64,000 nucleotides of DNA from Caballeronia fortuita (GTDB lineage: Bacteria; Pseudomonadota; Gammaproteobacteria; Burkholderiales; Burkholderiaceae). A program made the position numbers and the translations under genes. Under the pieces are notes generated by a model that saw nothing but the letters and a program-made list of their open reading frames with translations, had not been told where the DNA came from and did no database searches. The stretch covers positions 186,001 to 250,000 of the forward strand of contig NZ_FCNX02000009.1 of assembly GCF_001544835.2 (NCBI RefSeq), read 5' to 3'. This document shows, one piece after another, positions 20,089-29,217 of the stretch; positions within the stretch are counted from its first letter, which is position 1, and each line of letters starts with the position of its first letter.

Positions 20089-20859
20089 ATGACGACGGAT
20101 ATCGAACAGGACAGCGGCCTCGCGCTGCGGCATGTGACGAAGCGCTTCGTTGGCGACGACGCACCGCCAGTGCTCGATCGCATCGATCTTTCCATTGCGA
20201 GCGGCGAGTTCGTCAGCATCGTCGGGGCGAGCGGATGCGGCAAGTCGACATTGCTGCGTCTGATCGCGGGCCTCGACGGCGATTACGACGGCGAGATCGA
20301 GTTCGGCGGCGAACGCATCGTGACGACGGACCTGTCGCGCGGCATCGTGTTTCAGGATCATCGACTGTTTCCGTGGCTCGATGTCGCGCAGAACGTCGCG
20401 GTGGCGCTGCGCAACGCGCCGTTATCGAAGGCGGAGAAGACGCACGCGGTGGCGGAGCATATCGCGCTCGTCGGATTGAAAGGCCATGAGCGGCTTTATC
20501 CGCATCAGTTGTCGGGCGGCATGGCGCAGCGGGTCGCGATTGCGCGCGGGCTCGTGAATCGTCCGCGTCTGTTGTTGCTCGATGAACCGTTCGGCGCGCT
20601 CGATGCGTTGACGCGCAGCCGTCTGCAAGTTGAACTGCAACGCATATGGGAGCGCGAGCGGATCACGATGGTGCTCGTCACGCACGACGTCGAAGAGGCC
20701 GTGCTGCTGTCGGACCGGATCGTGGTGATGCAGGCGCGCCCGGGGCGGATCGGGGAAGTCGTCGATGTGTCGCTGCCGAGGCCGCGCAAGCTCGGGGATC
20801 GAAAGGTGGCTGCGTTGCGCGACGATATCGTGGATGGGTTCTTCTCGGAAGCCGCCTAA
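20089..20859 (+). CDS. Sulfonate-type ABC transporter ATP-binding protein
   Basis: This 256-residue ATPase of the SsuB/TauB type energises the two permeases. It has Walker A ([12 protein letters not shown]), Q-loop ([13 protein letters not shown]), signature ([14 protein letters not shown]), Walker B ([13 protein letters not shown]) and switch His (LVTHDVEEA). The ATG at 20089 follows GAGGAGAAACC. Its stop overlaps the convergent SnoaL-like gene by four bases. Confidence 0.95.
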   Translation: MTTDIEQDSGLALRHVTKRFVGDDAPPVLDRIDLSIASGEFVSIVGASGCGKSTLLRLIAGLDGDYDGEIEFGGERIVTTDLSRGIVFQDHRLFPWLDVAQNVAVALRNAPLSKAEKTHAVAEHIALVGLKGHERLYPHQLSGGMAQRVAIARGLVNRPRLLLLDEPFGALDALTRSRLQVELQRIWERERITMVLVTHDVEEAVLLSDRIVVMQARPGRIGEVVDVSLPRPRKLGDRKVAALRDDIVDGFFSEAA

Positions 20860-21230
20860 AGCTGCGCTTCGATCGCCGCTTTATCGATGACGGACCACAC
20901 GTTATCGATCTTCCCGTCGCGGAATTCGTAGATGACGTTCTCGAAGAACACGACGCGCTTTCCATCCACGTGAAGCCCGAGGAACACCCCCGCCGGCGTG
21001 CATTCGAAGCGCAACCGGCACGCGATGCGCGGCGCTTCTTCGATCAGCAAGCGAATGTCGAAGAAAAGATCGGGGATTTCGCGGTAATCCTTTCGCAGCA
21101 TGTCGCGATAGTCGTCGAGTGTCAGCGCGCGTTCGTTGTATCGCAGCGTGTCATGTACGAACGTGCCGAGATTGGGCCAGTCCTGCGCGTTCAGACAGGC
21201 GATGTATCCGCGATAGATCTCTGCAAGCAT
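20856..21230 (-). CDS. SnoaL-like / ester cyclase family protein
   Basis: This 124-residue cytoplasmic protein belongs to the SnoaL-like NTF2-fold family. The N-terminal [19 protein letters not shown] and the C-terminal [20 protein letters not shown] are the typical first helix and final strands. Family members include small cyclases and hydrolases, but many have no known activity. It is convergent with the ATPase gene. Confidence 0.8.
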   Translation of the reverse strand: MLAEIYRGYIACLNAQDWPNLGTFVHDTLRYNERALTLDDYRDMLRKDYREIPDLFFDIRLLIEEAPRIACRLRFECTPAGVFLGLHVDGKRVVFFENVIYEFRDGKIDNVWSVIDKAAIEAQL

Positions 21231-21354
21231 CGCATCCGCTCCCGAACCGATTGCAACGATCCGCGCATCTTCTCATGTCGGCAAGCTGCGCGCCCAAGAC
21301 ATGCAGGCCCCGCTTTCGTCATAATCCGCTTAATCGAACTACAGAAAAGCGGTC

Positions 21355-21813
21355 ATGGCGTTAATCGATTCAATCTGGCGAGTGATGTTTCGCGTCGCGT
21401 TCCGGCTTGCGCGCATGTGGTGGGGCTTTCGACAGCCTCATCACGAAGGCGCGCTCGTTGCGATCCATGTCGGGGAGGCGTTGCTGCTCGTGAAGCCGTC
21501 GTATCGACGTGAATGGAATCTGCCCGGCGGCAGCGTCGATGCGGGCGAGACGCCCGAAGCTGCGGCCTTGCGCGAAATCGATGAAGAACTCGGTCTGCCG
21601 CCGCACGCGCTCGTTGCGGCGGGCAGCGCGTATGGCATCTGGGACGGGCGCAAGGACACCGTGCATTTCTTCGAGCTTCATCTCGATTCGCTGCCCGAGT
21701 TGCGGCTCGATAATCGCGAGATCGTCGCCGCGCGCCTTGCATCGCCGGACGAATTGCGCGGCATCGCGTTGACCGAGGCTGCGGCTGCGTACTGTCATCG
21801 CGGCCTGCGTTAG
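21355..21813 (+). CDS. NUDIX hydrolase
   Basis: This is a 152-residue Nudix protein. The complete Nudix box G-x5-E-x7-REIDEELGL is present, beginning at GSVDAGE (about residue 60), so a metal-dependent pyrophosphohydrolase is expected. The substrate (nucleoside diphosphate derivative) cannot be deduced. An N-terminal hydrophobic stretch (IWRVMFRVAFRLARMWWGF) might associate with the membrane. It is convergent with the DUF2000 gene. Confidence 0.92.
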   Translation: MALIDSIWRVMFRVAFRLARMWWGFRQPHHEGALVAIHVGEALLLVKPSYRREWNLPGGSVDAGETPEAAALREIDEELGLPPHALVAAGSAYGIWDGRKDTVHFFELHLDSLPELRLDNREIVAARLASPDELRGIALTEAAAAYCHRGLR

Positions 21814-21815
21814 CA

Positions 21816-22223
21816 TCAACCGTGCAACGCGAGCCCCTTCACGGCCTTGTCCACGGCCTTCTTCGGCCCATGCAGCGCGAGACCGACGAAATCGAGATTG
21901 GCCGCGTCCTGCGCGCGAAACACTTCGCGGTTGGCCGCATCGTGTCCCGTCGAAAACATGGCGTGGACATACGGCACGATCTTCAATTCGCGCAATAGCG
22001 CCTGCCGATGCGCGTTCTGCAACCCGGGCAGATCGGCGGCGAAGACGAGCATCGGCTGGCCGAGCATGCGGCCATAGCGTTGACCGCTGCCGTCCTCGTA
22101 AGGCTCGCCGATTGCGTCGGGCATCGCCGCCGCCACGCCGGTCGCGAGGAAGGCGACCACATTCAGTTTCTGCCAGACCGCGAGATCGTCGCGCACGATG
22201 AGCGCCACTTTTGTGTCGAACAT
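21816..22223 (-). CDS. DUF2000 family protein
   Basis: This 135-residue protein matches the DUF2000 family: MFDTKVALIVRDDLAVWQKL at the start, LNVVAFLATGV, and the conserved VFAADLPGLQNAHRQAL in the middle. Members have a peptidyl-tRNA hydrolase II-like fold but no established function. It is followed by an AraC regulator on the same side (22.3-23.1 kb), a common pairing; transcription runs from that regulator towards this gene. Confidence 0.85.
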   Translation of the reverse strand: MFDTKVALIVRDDLAVWQKLNVVAFLATGVAAAMPDAIGEPYEDGSGQRYGRMLGQPMLVFAADLPGLQNAHRQALLRELKIVPYVHAMFSTGHDAANREVFRAQDAANLDFVGLALHGPKKAVDKAVKGLALHG

Positions 22224-22267
22224 GAAGGTTCCTCCGTCGAACGATCATGGTCCGCGATTCGCCGCGC

Positions 22268-23125
22268 TCAGTCTGGAACGTTTGTGCACATTCGCCGATA
22301 AGCCGCGGGCGTCATCCGGTAAGCGCGATGAAACCAGCGGCCAAGATGACTTTGATCCGCGAAACCCACGCTCGCGGCAACCTGCGCGGGCCGCAACCCC
22401 TCCGCGAGCAATCGTCGCGCGGCCCGCAACCGCAAGCGCACGAGATACGCATGCGGCGACGTGCCGAACGTGCGCTTGAAGAGGCGCGTCAGTCTGAACC
22501 GGTCGATGCCGGCGGCGATCGCGAGTTCATCCAGTCCGATGTTGCCGTCCATGTGTTCGTGCAGCATATCGCGCACGCGGCGGGCGGCGAGCGGAATGGC
22601 GAGCGTGTTCGTCGACGGTGCGTCGTTCAACTGGCCGCTGAGTTGCACCAGCAGATGATCGAGCGTCTGATCGCGCGCGAGCCGGCCTTCGTCGTGATGG
22701 ATCGCGATGAACGCCGCGCGGATGGCATCGACGAGATGGCGATCGTCGACGAGCGTATGGCTGAACGCCGCCTCGACGCCGCGCATGCCCGGAAGATTCA
22801 GCTCGCGCGCCGCCTGCTCGACCCAGCCTTGCGGCAGATACAGCATCGCGTACGTAAAGCCGCTCGCCTCGGGCGCGTGGCCGTCGTGCAGCGCGCCGGG
22901 CTCGATGAGAATCGCGCGGCCCGGCACGCTCGTATGCAGCGACCGATGACACTGGAACCGCTGCACGCCTTGCTCGGTGTAGCCGATGAGCATGTCGTCG
23001 TGATCGTGGGGATCGTAGGCGTGGCCGCTGAAATGCGCGCGCAGCGCTTCGATACTCGTTTCCTGGTCGCGCCGCGCGGCGAGCCAGTGATCGGTCCGGT
23101 CGTTGAAAACGATTGCGCCTGTCAT
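22268..23125 (-). CDS. AraC-family transcriptional regulator
   Basis: This 285-residue AraC regulator has an N-terminal cupin (YDPHDHDDMLIGYTEQGVQ) and a C-terminal double helix-turn-helix (FRLTRLFKRTFGTSPHAYL, then SVGFADQSHLGRWFHRAYRM). The ATG at 23125 is used; a longer in-frame start at 23200 lacks support. Its stop lies 44 bp before the DUF2000 start, so the two are probably co-transcribed. Confidence 0.92.
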   Translation of the reverse strand: MTGAIVFNDRTDHWLAARRDQETSIEALRAHFSGHAYDPHDHDDMLIGYTEQGVQRFQCHRSLHTSVPGRAILIEPGALHDGHAPEASGFTYAMLYLPQGWVEQAARELNLPGMRGVEAAFSHTLVDDRHLVDAIRAAFIAIHHDEGRLARDQTLDHLLVQLSGQLNDAPSTNTLAIPLAARRVRDMLHEHMDGNIGLDELAIAAGIDRFRLTRLFKRTFGTSPHAYLVRLRLRAARRLLAEGLRPAQVAASVGFADQSHLGRWFHRAYRMTPAAYRRMCTNVPD

Positions 23126-23350
23126 CGCTCGCTTTGGTTGTCTCGGCAACGTGCCCGTCACAAATGGTATGCGAAGCCCGCTATGTGCACTTTCATACAC
23201 TTTGTTTCAATTTGTTTCAACTCGTCGGAATGCCCACCCAGCAAGGCTTTGCGCGGTTCGTTGGCGGCGAAACAGGGCGGGCCCTTGGCCGGGCGGTGAA
23301 GACTTCGAATCGAGGGCCGTTAAAGGATTCAACAGACAGGAACGGACATC

Positions 23351-23635
23351 ATGAAGATCGAAACCAGCAGCAACAACGCCGTCACGATTCTCCAGCCCGC
23401 CGCGGTGCGCGCGATCGGCGGTCAGCAAGGCGGCGCGGCCAGCGCGAGCAGCTCGACCGTGAATCTGTCGCCGATGTCGACGTTGCGCGTGTCGAATGAA
23501 TCGGATATCGATACGGCGAAGGTCGCATCGATCAAGGCGACGCTCGCCGACGGCAGCTACAGGCCGGATTCTGCGCGGATTGCGGACGGCATGCTGAGCG
23601 CCGCGCGCGATATGTTGGGCGCGAGGATGGGCTGA
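23351..23635 (+). CDS. FlgM-like anti-sigma factor
   Basis: This 94-residue protein ends with the hallmark FlgM segment: IDTAKVASIKATLADGSYRP, then DSARIADGML. This is the sigma-28-binding C-terminal half of FlgM. The N-terminus is low-complexity and disordered, also typical. It would hold FliA until the flagellar hook is complete, but no flagellar genes are nearby, so this is likely an extra or divergent copy. GGAACGGAC precedes the ATG. Confidence 0.78.
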   Translation: MKIETSSNNAVTILQPAAVRAIGGQQGGAASASSSTVNLSPMSTLRVSNESDIDTAKVASIKATLADGSYRPDSARIADGMLSAARDMLGARMG

Positions 23636-23707
23636 TTGGGCGTTCCGAGGTCATCGATCGCGACGAATCCCGTTAGCATGGAAGCTCGCAACGAAACGGA
23701 GACGCCC

Positions 23708-24349
23708 ATGACCCAAGTAAAAGTAGCCGGATTCGGTGTGTCGCTCGACGGCTTCGCCGCCGGGACCGATCAAAGCCTCGAACATCCGCTTGGTCTGCGA
23801 GGCGAGGAACTGTTCCAGTGGTTCTTCCCGACGCAGACCTTTCGCGCCATGATCGGAAAAGAGGGCGGCGAAACCGGCCCGGACGACACGTTCGCCCGCC
23901 GCGCGATGGACGGTTTCGGCGCCTTCATCCTCGGGCGCAACATGTTCGGACCCGTTCGGGGCGAATGGCCCGACGATCAATGGAAAGGATGGTGGGGCGA
24001 CGAACCGCCGTACCATGCGCCGACGTTCGTACTGACGCACTATCCGCGACCGCCCATCGAGATGCTGGGCGGGACGACCTTTCATTTCATCACCGAAGGC
24101 ATCGACGTCGCGCTGCAAAAGGCGCGTGAAGCGGCGGGCGCGAAGGACATCAAGATCGGCGGCGGTGCACCGACCGTGCGGCAATACATTCAGGCCGGCC
24201 ACGTCGATCAAATCCACCTTGCGCTTGCGCCGGCCGCGCTCGGACAGGGCGAGCCGCTATTCGCGGGCATCGATCTTCGCGCGCTCGGATACCGGACGGT
24301 AGAGCATGTGGCGACGGAGCGCGCCACGCACGTCGTTCTTGCGAAGTAG
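23708..24349 (+). CDS. Dihydrofolate reductase-like (RibD C-terminal domain) protein
   Basis: This 213-residue protein has the RibD_C/YwjB fold. The start VKVAGFGVSLDGFAAG resembles the DHFR first strand, GAFILGRNMFGP is the cofactor strand, and IKIGGGAPTVRQYIQAGHVD is the conserved C-terminal GG motif. It probably reduces a small molecule with NADPH; the substrate is unknown. An upstream GGAGACGCCC supports the ATG at 23708. It converges on the Cys-cluster gene with a 2-bp gap. Confidence 0.85.
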   Translation: MTQVKVAGFGVSLDGFAAGTDQSLEHPLGLRGEELFQWFFPTQTFRAMIGKEGGETGPDDTFARRAMDGFGAFILGRNMFGPVRGEWPDDQWKGWWGDEPPYHAPTFVLTHYPRPPIEMLGGTTFHFITEGIDVALQKAREAAGAKDIKIGGGAPTVRQYIQAGHVDQIHLALAPAALGQGEPLFAGIDLRALGYRTVEHVATERATHVVLAK

Positions 24350-24351
24350 TT

Positions 24352-25215
24352 TCAGGCGAGTAGCCATGCCTCCGCCTTCTTCGCGAGCAGCGAGGTCGCG
24401 GTGCGTTCGGGCAGCGCGCGAAGATGAGCGCCCGCATGAAGAAGTGCATCGGAGAAACCGCGCAGTGTCTGCGTCGTCGGCCGGTCGTCGAGGCGGCGGC
24501 GTTGCACGGCCTGCGCGACGTTACGGTTTATCAGCGCCGTCTGAGCGTCGATATAGTCGATGCACGCGCGCGCGAGCGCCGTCGATAGCGTCCCGATGCC
24601 AATGAGCGCCGGCACGCTCGCAATGGTGCGGTAGCCATCGGCGGGAAGCATCGCAAGCGCACGGCGCGGATCGGCGAAATCTCGTTTCAATGCATCGAAC
24701 AACGACGCAGCCCATAGCTCCCGCTCGACGCTCAGCGCATGCCGTCTGCGTTGCACGGCCGCGCTGGCCTCTTCATCCACGATCTCGCCGGCCCTGAGAA
24801 GCAACGTACCCGCGTGCTCGCCCGGCTGGATGCACTGCGCACCGATCCATCCCGCGCCATGCGAACGCTGCGCAAGCACTGCATGTTGCAGTCGATCCGG
24901 CACGAGCGGATCGAGCGGCACCGCGATGCACTGATCCGGTTTGCCCTCTGCATGGAGGCTGCACAGCCCGTCATGCGCGAGCGCAGGACAGCGTCCGAGC
25001 GACGGGTAATCGAGCGCGAGCATCGTGATCGTGATCGCGTTGGCGTTATCGAGGGGAAACGCGTGCGGCGGCGCGTCCGCGTCTCGCGATACGCGCCCGA
25101 GCGCGATGCAGCCGACGAACACATCGCGATGTTCGAACAGTTCGCGCAGCGACATCGCCGGCGGACTATTGCAGCATTTGCCGCACGCGGTGCAGTTCAA
25201 CGAGTAGCTGTTCAC
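24352..25215 (-). CDS. YkgJ-family cysteine-cluster protein
   Basis: This 287-residue protein begins with the cysteine cluster CTACGKCCNSPP and has further cysteines at RCPALAHDGLC and ~residue 95, the YkgJ/UPF0153 zinc- or iron-chelating pattern. Flagellin lysine methylases carry a related cluster but are longer. A GTG at 25215 overlaps the stop of the upstream binding protein (GTGA), which fixes the start. It is the last gene of the sulfatase operon. Function unknown; a role in metal or sulfur handling is inference only. Confidence 0.78.
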   Translation of the reverse strand: MNSYSLNCTACGKCCNSPPAMSLRELFEHRDVFVGCIALGRVSRDADAPPHAFPLDNANAITITMLALDYPSLGRCPALAHDGLCSLHAEGKPDQCIAVPLDPLVPDRLQHAVLAQRSHGAGWIGAQCIQPGEHAGTLLLRAGEIVDEEASAAVQRRRHALSVERELWAASLFDALKRDFADPRRALAMLPADGYRTIASVPALIGIGTLSTALARACIDYIDAQTALINRNVAQAVQRRRLDDRPTTQTLRGFSDALLHAGAHLRALPERTATSLLAKKAEAWLLA

Positions 25216-26000
25216 CAAGGCCGGCGCACCGAATCCTGATACTGCGTGAGAATGAAGTGCGCGACAGCGTCGGAATGATAGGCGCGGATGAGTTGCCCGA
25301 CCCAGGCGGCCTTCGCGTCGCGCGTGCGCACGGCGAGGACATGCTGGTAAGGTGAACGCGCATCTTCGATACCGATGCTGTCGCGCCCCGGCTTCAAGTC
25401 GTTGCGCGCGGCATCGTCGGCATTCATCGCGACGAAGCTCGTTGTATCGAGCGCCGCGTAGAGTTTCGCGCGTTCCACTCGACGGATCTTCAGTCCGAAG
25501 CGATTGCCGGCGATGTCCGCGAGCGTCGGATGAAGGCCCGCGCCGTCTTTCAGGGTGATGAGCGCATAGTTCTGCAGGAGGATCAACGCACGCGCCGTGC
25601 CGGCTGCGTCGGCGGGAATGGCGACGGTCGCGCCGCGCGGCAGGCTCGAGATCAAAGCGAGCTTGCGCGAGTAGAACGCCATCGGCAAGGTCACGGTTGC
25701 GGCGACGCTTTCGATCGCATAGCCGTTGCGCGCGCTGCGGTCGACGAGGCTCGCTTCGTCCTCGAAGCTGGCGGCATCGATCGTGCCGTTCGCGAGCGCG
25801 GCGTCGATGCGCGCCGCATCGTCGAACGTCACGACGGCGAGCGGCATGCCCTGCTTCGCGGCGACTTCACGCACATGCGCGACGATCGCCGCTTCTTCGC
25901 CCGGCATCACGCCGATGCGAACCGTCTGCTCCGCGGCATGCGCCGTCGTCATGAAAACCGCCGTCAGTACCGCTCCGCCGATCACGCATCGCGCGCGCAT
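25212..26000 (-). CDS. Periplasmic substrate-binding protein (MetQ/NlpA-like or phosphonate/sulfonate-like)
   Basis: This 262-residue protein has a signal peptide (MRARCVIGGAVLTAVFMTT, cleavage after HAA). The mature start EQTVRIGVMPGEEAAIVAHV recalls NlpA/MetQ lipoproteins, but no lipobox Cys follows the signal. The ATG forms a TGATG overlap with the stop of the FGE gene, so it is co-translated with the sulfatase system. No permease or ATPase is adjacent. It may sense or bind the desulfated product or sulfate ester. Confidence 0.75.
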   Translation of the reverse strand: MRARCVIGGAVLTAVFMTTAHAAEQTVRIGVMPGEEAAIVAHVREVAAKQGMPLAVVTFDDAARIDAALANGTIDAASFEDEASLVDRSARNGYAIESVAATVTLPMAFYSRKLALISSLPRGATVAIPADAAGTARALILLQNYALITLKDGAGLHPTLADIAGNRFGLKIRRVERAKLYAALDTTSFVAMNADDAARNDLKPGRDSIGIEDARSPYQHVLAVRTRDAKAAWVGQLIRAYHSDAVAHFILTQYQDSVRRPW

Positions 26001-27040
26001 CAGCCATCCCTCAACACGGTGCGAAAGCCGATATGCGACGCGGGCAAGTCCGCTTCCTGCTGCTCGCGCGACGACGCCCGGTAACGCACGCAGTAATCCT
26101 GCGCGCACAGGAACGAGCCGCCCTTGATGACCATCGCCGTGTCGTGTTTGCGCGCGGGAGCGACCGCCGCGGTGTCGCCGTTCGAATGCGGCTGACGCGG
26201 ACCGGTGTAGGGATCCTTCGTCCATTCCCACGCGTTGCCGATCATGTCATACAGCTTGAAATCATTCGCCGCATAGCAGCCCACCGGCGACAAACCCGCG
26301 TGGCCGTCTTCGGCGGAATCGAGCACGGGAAACACGCCCTGCCAGTAATTCGCCGATGGCTTGCCCCCCGCATCGCGCGGCGCGGCGTCGAGTTGCGCGC
26401 CCTCGCGGCCAGCCTTGCCCGCGTATTCCCATTCGGCCTCGGTCGGCAGATCGCGGCCGAGCCAATGCGCGTAGGCGAGGGCATCGGCGAGCGTGACCAT
26501 CGTGACCGGCTGATTCTCGTGCCCTTTCCAAGTGCTCGACGATCCGCCGGGATGCTTCCACGACGCACCCTTCACCCACGACCACCACGCGAGATCGCGT
26601 GTGTTCAATTCTTCGCGCGTCGGGACATGGAACACGACGGCGCCGCCCTGACGTTCAGCCTCGGTCACATAACCCGTTGCGTCGACGAAAGCGGCGAACT
26701 GCGCGTTGGTGACATCGGTCTGGTCGATCCAGAAGGAACCGACCTTCGTCCTGCCATCGCCCACCGGGCGCTCGTCGTCATAACCCAGTTTGCTGCCGAA
26801 GACGAACTCGCCGCCACGCAGATGCACCATGCCCGCGCGCGAATCGTCGCGCCATCTGGACGGAATGCCGGAATAGCGTTCGCATTGCTGCTCGGAGCCG
26901 AGCGGCGCCAGCGTGCGCGCGAGATTGCGCGGATCGAAACCGTGTCTGTCGTTCACGGCGAGCGCCGCGCCGAAGCCCGCACCGAACAGCGCGAGCGTGA
27001 CGGCGCCGGCGCCGGCGATGAACTTCCATCGTCTGCTCAT
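26000..27040 (-). CDS. Formylglycine-generating enzyme (SUMF1/FGE family), membrane-anchored
   Basis: This 346-residue protein has one N-terminal membrane segment (FIAGAGAVTLALFGAGFGAA) followed by a full FGE-sulfatase domain: FWIDQTDVTNAQFAAFV, LPTEAEWEYAGKAG, IGNAWEWTKDPY and the C-terminal GGSFLCAQDYCVRYR. Both active-site cysteines (C-x4-C) are present, so it should oxidise a Cys of its client sulfatase to formylglycine. The anchor places it at the periplasmic face. The adjacent sulfatase, 7 bp upstream, is the obvious client. Confidence 0.93.
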   Translation of the reverse strand: MSRRWKFIAGAGAVTLALFGAGFGAALAVNDRHGFDPRNLARTLAPLGSEQQCERYSGIPSRWRDDSRAGMVHLRGGEFVFGSKLGYDDERPVGDGRTKVGSFWIDQTDVTNAQFAAFVDATGYVTEAERQGGAVVFHVPTREELNTRDLAWWSWVKGASWKHPGGSSSTWKGHENQPVTMVTLADALAYAHWLGRDLPTEAEWEYAGKAGREGAQLDAAPRDAGGKPSANYWQGVFPVLDSAEDGHAGLSPVGCYAANDFKLYDMIGNAWEWTKDPYTGPRQPHSNGDTAAVAPARKHDTAMVIKGGSFLCAQDYCVRYRASSREQQEADLPASHIGFRTVLRDG

Positions 27041-27047
27041 CGCGCGC

Positions 27048-28991
27048 TCAGTAGTAGCCGCGCGGCCGCAACGGTTCGACGCCGCCCACCGTGCTCATGT
27101 AGCTGTTCCACTGCTGTACGAGACTGTCGATGATCGACGGATTCTGCGCCGATACGTCGTTGTTCTCGCCGCGATCGGCCTGCAGGTCGAAGAGTTGCCA
27201 GTGACCGTCGACGGGCCCGGTCGGCGGCTCGGTCCAGAGCGCCTTCCAGCGGCCATCGGAACTGCGCAGGTAACCGCGTCCATAGGCTTCGTCACCGAAC
27301 GCGGCGGTGTGCACTTCGGCGGCGCCGTCGCCCTTGAGAATCGGGAGCAGCGACTGTCCGGTGACCGGATACACGTAACGGTTGTTGTAGACCACCTTGC
27401 CCTTGTTCGAATCGACGCCCGTGAGCGTGTTGATCGAAGCCGGCGCCGGCTGCGTCGGCGGCGTGATCTGCGCGACCGCGAGGAAGGTCGCGGTGTTGTC
27501 GGTGACGTGCGTGAAGGCGCGCAAGGTGGGCAACTGCGTCGTCTGTCCGGGCAGATGCGCGATGAGCGGTGTCGATACGCCGCCCTCGCCCGAGAAGCCC
27601 TTCGTCAGGCGGAACGGCGTCGCGCTCACTTCGGCCCAGCGCAGTCCGTATTGCAGACGCCGCGCGTTCTGCTGACCGTTGTCGGTGCCGAGCGTCGTAT
27701 AGATCGCATCGGATGCGTTCGCGGTATCGGTCGCGGTGGGATCCGCGCCCGAGTCGATCGGCCAGCCTTCCGCGCCGTTGTCGGACTGGAACAGGATGAA
27801 CGTGTTGTCGTATTCGCCGATGTCTTTCAGATGCTGGATCAACAGGCCGATGTTGTGATCGAGATTCTCGACCATGCCCGCGTAGATTTCCATGTAGCGC
27901 GCCTGCGCCTTCTTCTCGGCGGCGGACAGGCTGTTCCAGGACTTGTTGACCGTGCCGGGACCGTAGTCGCTATAGCCTTGCGCGGCGCTGTGCACGGCGC
28001 TGATGTACTTCGCGTTCGCCGTGCCGTTGTTCGCCGTCGCGGGCGACAAGGTCAGCGTTTCCTGCGCACCCTGATACGGGTTGAAATCGGCGGGAATGAT
28101 GCCGAGCGCCTTCTGCCGTGCGATTCGCGCGTTGCGGATGACGTCGTAGCCCGCATCGTACTTGCCGGCGTAGTTGTGCAGATAAGGCTCCGGCACTTGC
28201 AGCGGCCAGTGCGGCGACGTATAGGCCGCGTAGGCGAAGAACGGCTTGCCATCGCCCTTGTTCGAGTCGATGTAGGAGATCAGCCGTTGCGTATAGAAGT
28301 CGGTCGAATAGAACACGGTTGGACTGCCGCCTGCGCCGCCCGGCTGAGCGGGCTGTCCCGGCTGAACGTAGCGGCCGTCTTCGGTGTAGTTCTTCGAGCC
28401 TGCGGCTTCGTGCGCGAAGTGATTCGTCGCGGCGCCGCCGAGCAGCGCATAGCTATGCTCGAAGCCCCATTGATCCGGCGTCTGCCCGCCGCCCGTCGTG
28501 CTGCCCACGATTCCCGAACCGATGTGCCACTTGCCCGCCATGTACGTGTGATAACCGCCGTCCTTCAGCAACTGCGCGACGGATAGCGCGCGATCGTTCA
28601 GATATCCTTCGTAACCCGGCAAGCCCTTGCGTTCGTCGGTCGGCGTGCCCATCGTGCCTTCGCCGACGAGATGATGATCGGTGCCCGAAATCAGCATCGC
28701 GCGCGTGATCGCGCAGACCGTGCCCGTGTGATGGTTCGTGAGGATGCGGCCCGATGCGACGAGCGCATCGAGATTCGGCGTGTTGATTTCGCCGCCGAAC
28801 GCATGGATGTCCGAGTAGCCGAGATCGTCGGCCATGATGTACAGGATGTTCGGCCGTTTGGCGGCGGCGGCGACCGGTGCGGTCGTCGGCGAACTATCGC
28901 TTGAAGAGCCGCACGAAGCCAGCGTGAAGAGGCTGGCGACGGCGAGCGCAACGGCGGCGCGGCGGGGTGCGATCGAGCGGTGCAAGGTCAT
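27048..28991 (-). CDS. Arylsulfatase (periplasmic or lipoprotein)
   Basis: This 647-residue alkaline-phosphatase-superfamily sulfatase hydrolyses sulfate esters. A lipoprotein-type signal ends LFTLASCGSS, predicting lipidation at Cys27. Metal-binding NILYIMADDLGYSD comes next, and the active-site segment is VCAITRAMLISG with Cys93 as the residue to be converted to formylglycine. The third position of the usual C-x-P/A-x-R signature is Ile here. GKWHIGSG, FILFQSDNGAEGW and HWPLQVPEPY are other sulfatase blocks. It is the first gene of a four-gene operon with its maturase. Confidence 0.93.
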   Translation of the reverse strand: MTLHRSIAPRRAAVALAVASLFTLASCGSSSDSSPTTAPVAAAAKRPNILYIMADDLGYSDIHAFGGEINTPNLDALVASGRILTNHHTGTVCAITRAMLISGTDHHLVGEGTMGTPTDERKGLPGYEGYLNDRALSVAQLLKDGGYHTYMAGKWHIGSGIVGSTTGGGQTPDQWGFEHSYALLGGAATNHFAHEAAGSKNYTEDGRYVQPGQPAQPGGAGGSPTVFYSTDFYTQRLISYIDSNKGDGKPFFAYAAYTSPHWPLQVPEPYLHNYAGKYDAGYDVIRNARIARQKALGIIPADFNPYQGAQETLTLSPATANNGTANAKYISAVHSAAQGYSDYGPGTVNKSWNSLSAAEKKAQARYMEIYAGMVENLDHNIGLLIQHLKDIGEYDNTFILFQSDNGAEGWPIDSGADPTATDTANASDAIYTTLGTDNGQQNARRLQYGLRWAEVSATPFRLTKGFSGEGGVSTPLIAHLPGQTTQLPTLRAFTHVTDNTATFLAVAQITPPTQPAPASINTLTGVDSNKGKVVYNNRYVYPVTGQSLLPILKGDGAAEVHTAAFGDEAYGRGYLRSSDGRWKALWTEPPTGPVDGHWQLFDLQADRGENNDVSAQNPSIIDSLVQQWNSYMSTVGGVEPLRPRGYY

Positions 28992-29147
28992 TGTCGTTAT
29001 GGCGGTCCGTGAAAGCGAGCGGCGATCTTAGCAACCGGCTTTCGGGCGCTAACGATCGATTTCTGCTTAGCTTGTCGTCGAAGAAGATTTGCGAAAGCGG
29101 TCCGCGGGCCTAAGCACGCATCGTCATTTACATAGTCGCAATCTCGA

Positions 29148-29176
29148 TTGGGCATCCCGAAACGGCGACCTATAAT
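29148..29176 (+). promoter_or_regulatory. Promoter of the sulfite dehydrogenase genes
   Basis: TTGGGC (29148-29153) and a perfect TATAAT (29171-29176) are 17 bp apart, placing transcription start near 29183 and leaving a ~35-base leader before the ATG at 29218. It lies in the 226-bp gap shared with the divergent sulfatase operon. Confidence 0.6.
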
Positions 29177-29217
29177 CGGCGCCCGACTGCCTGTCTTCTT
29201 TGCCCGACTCATCGCGC

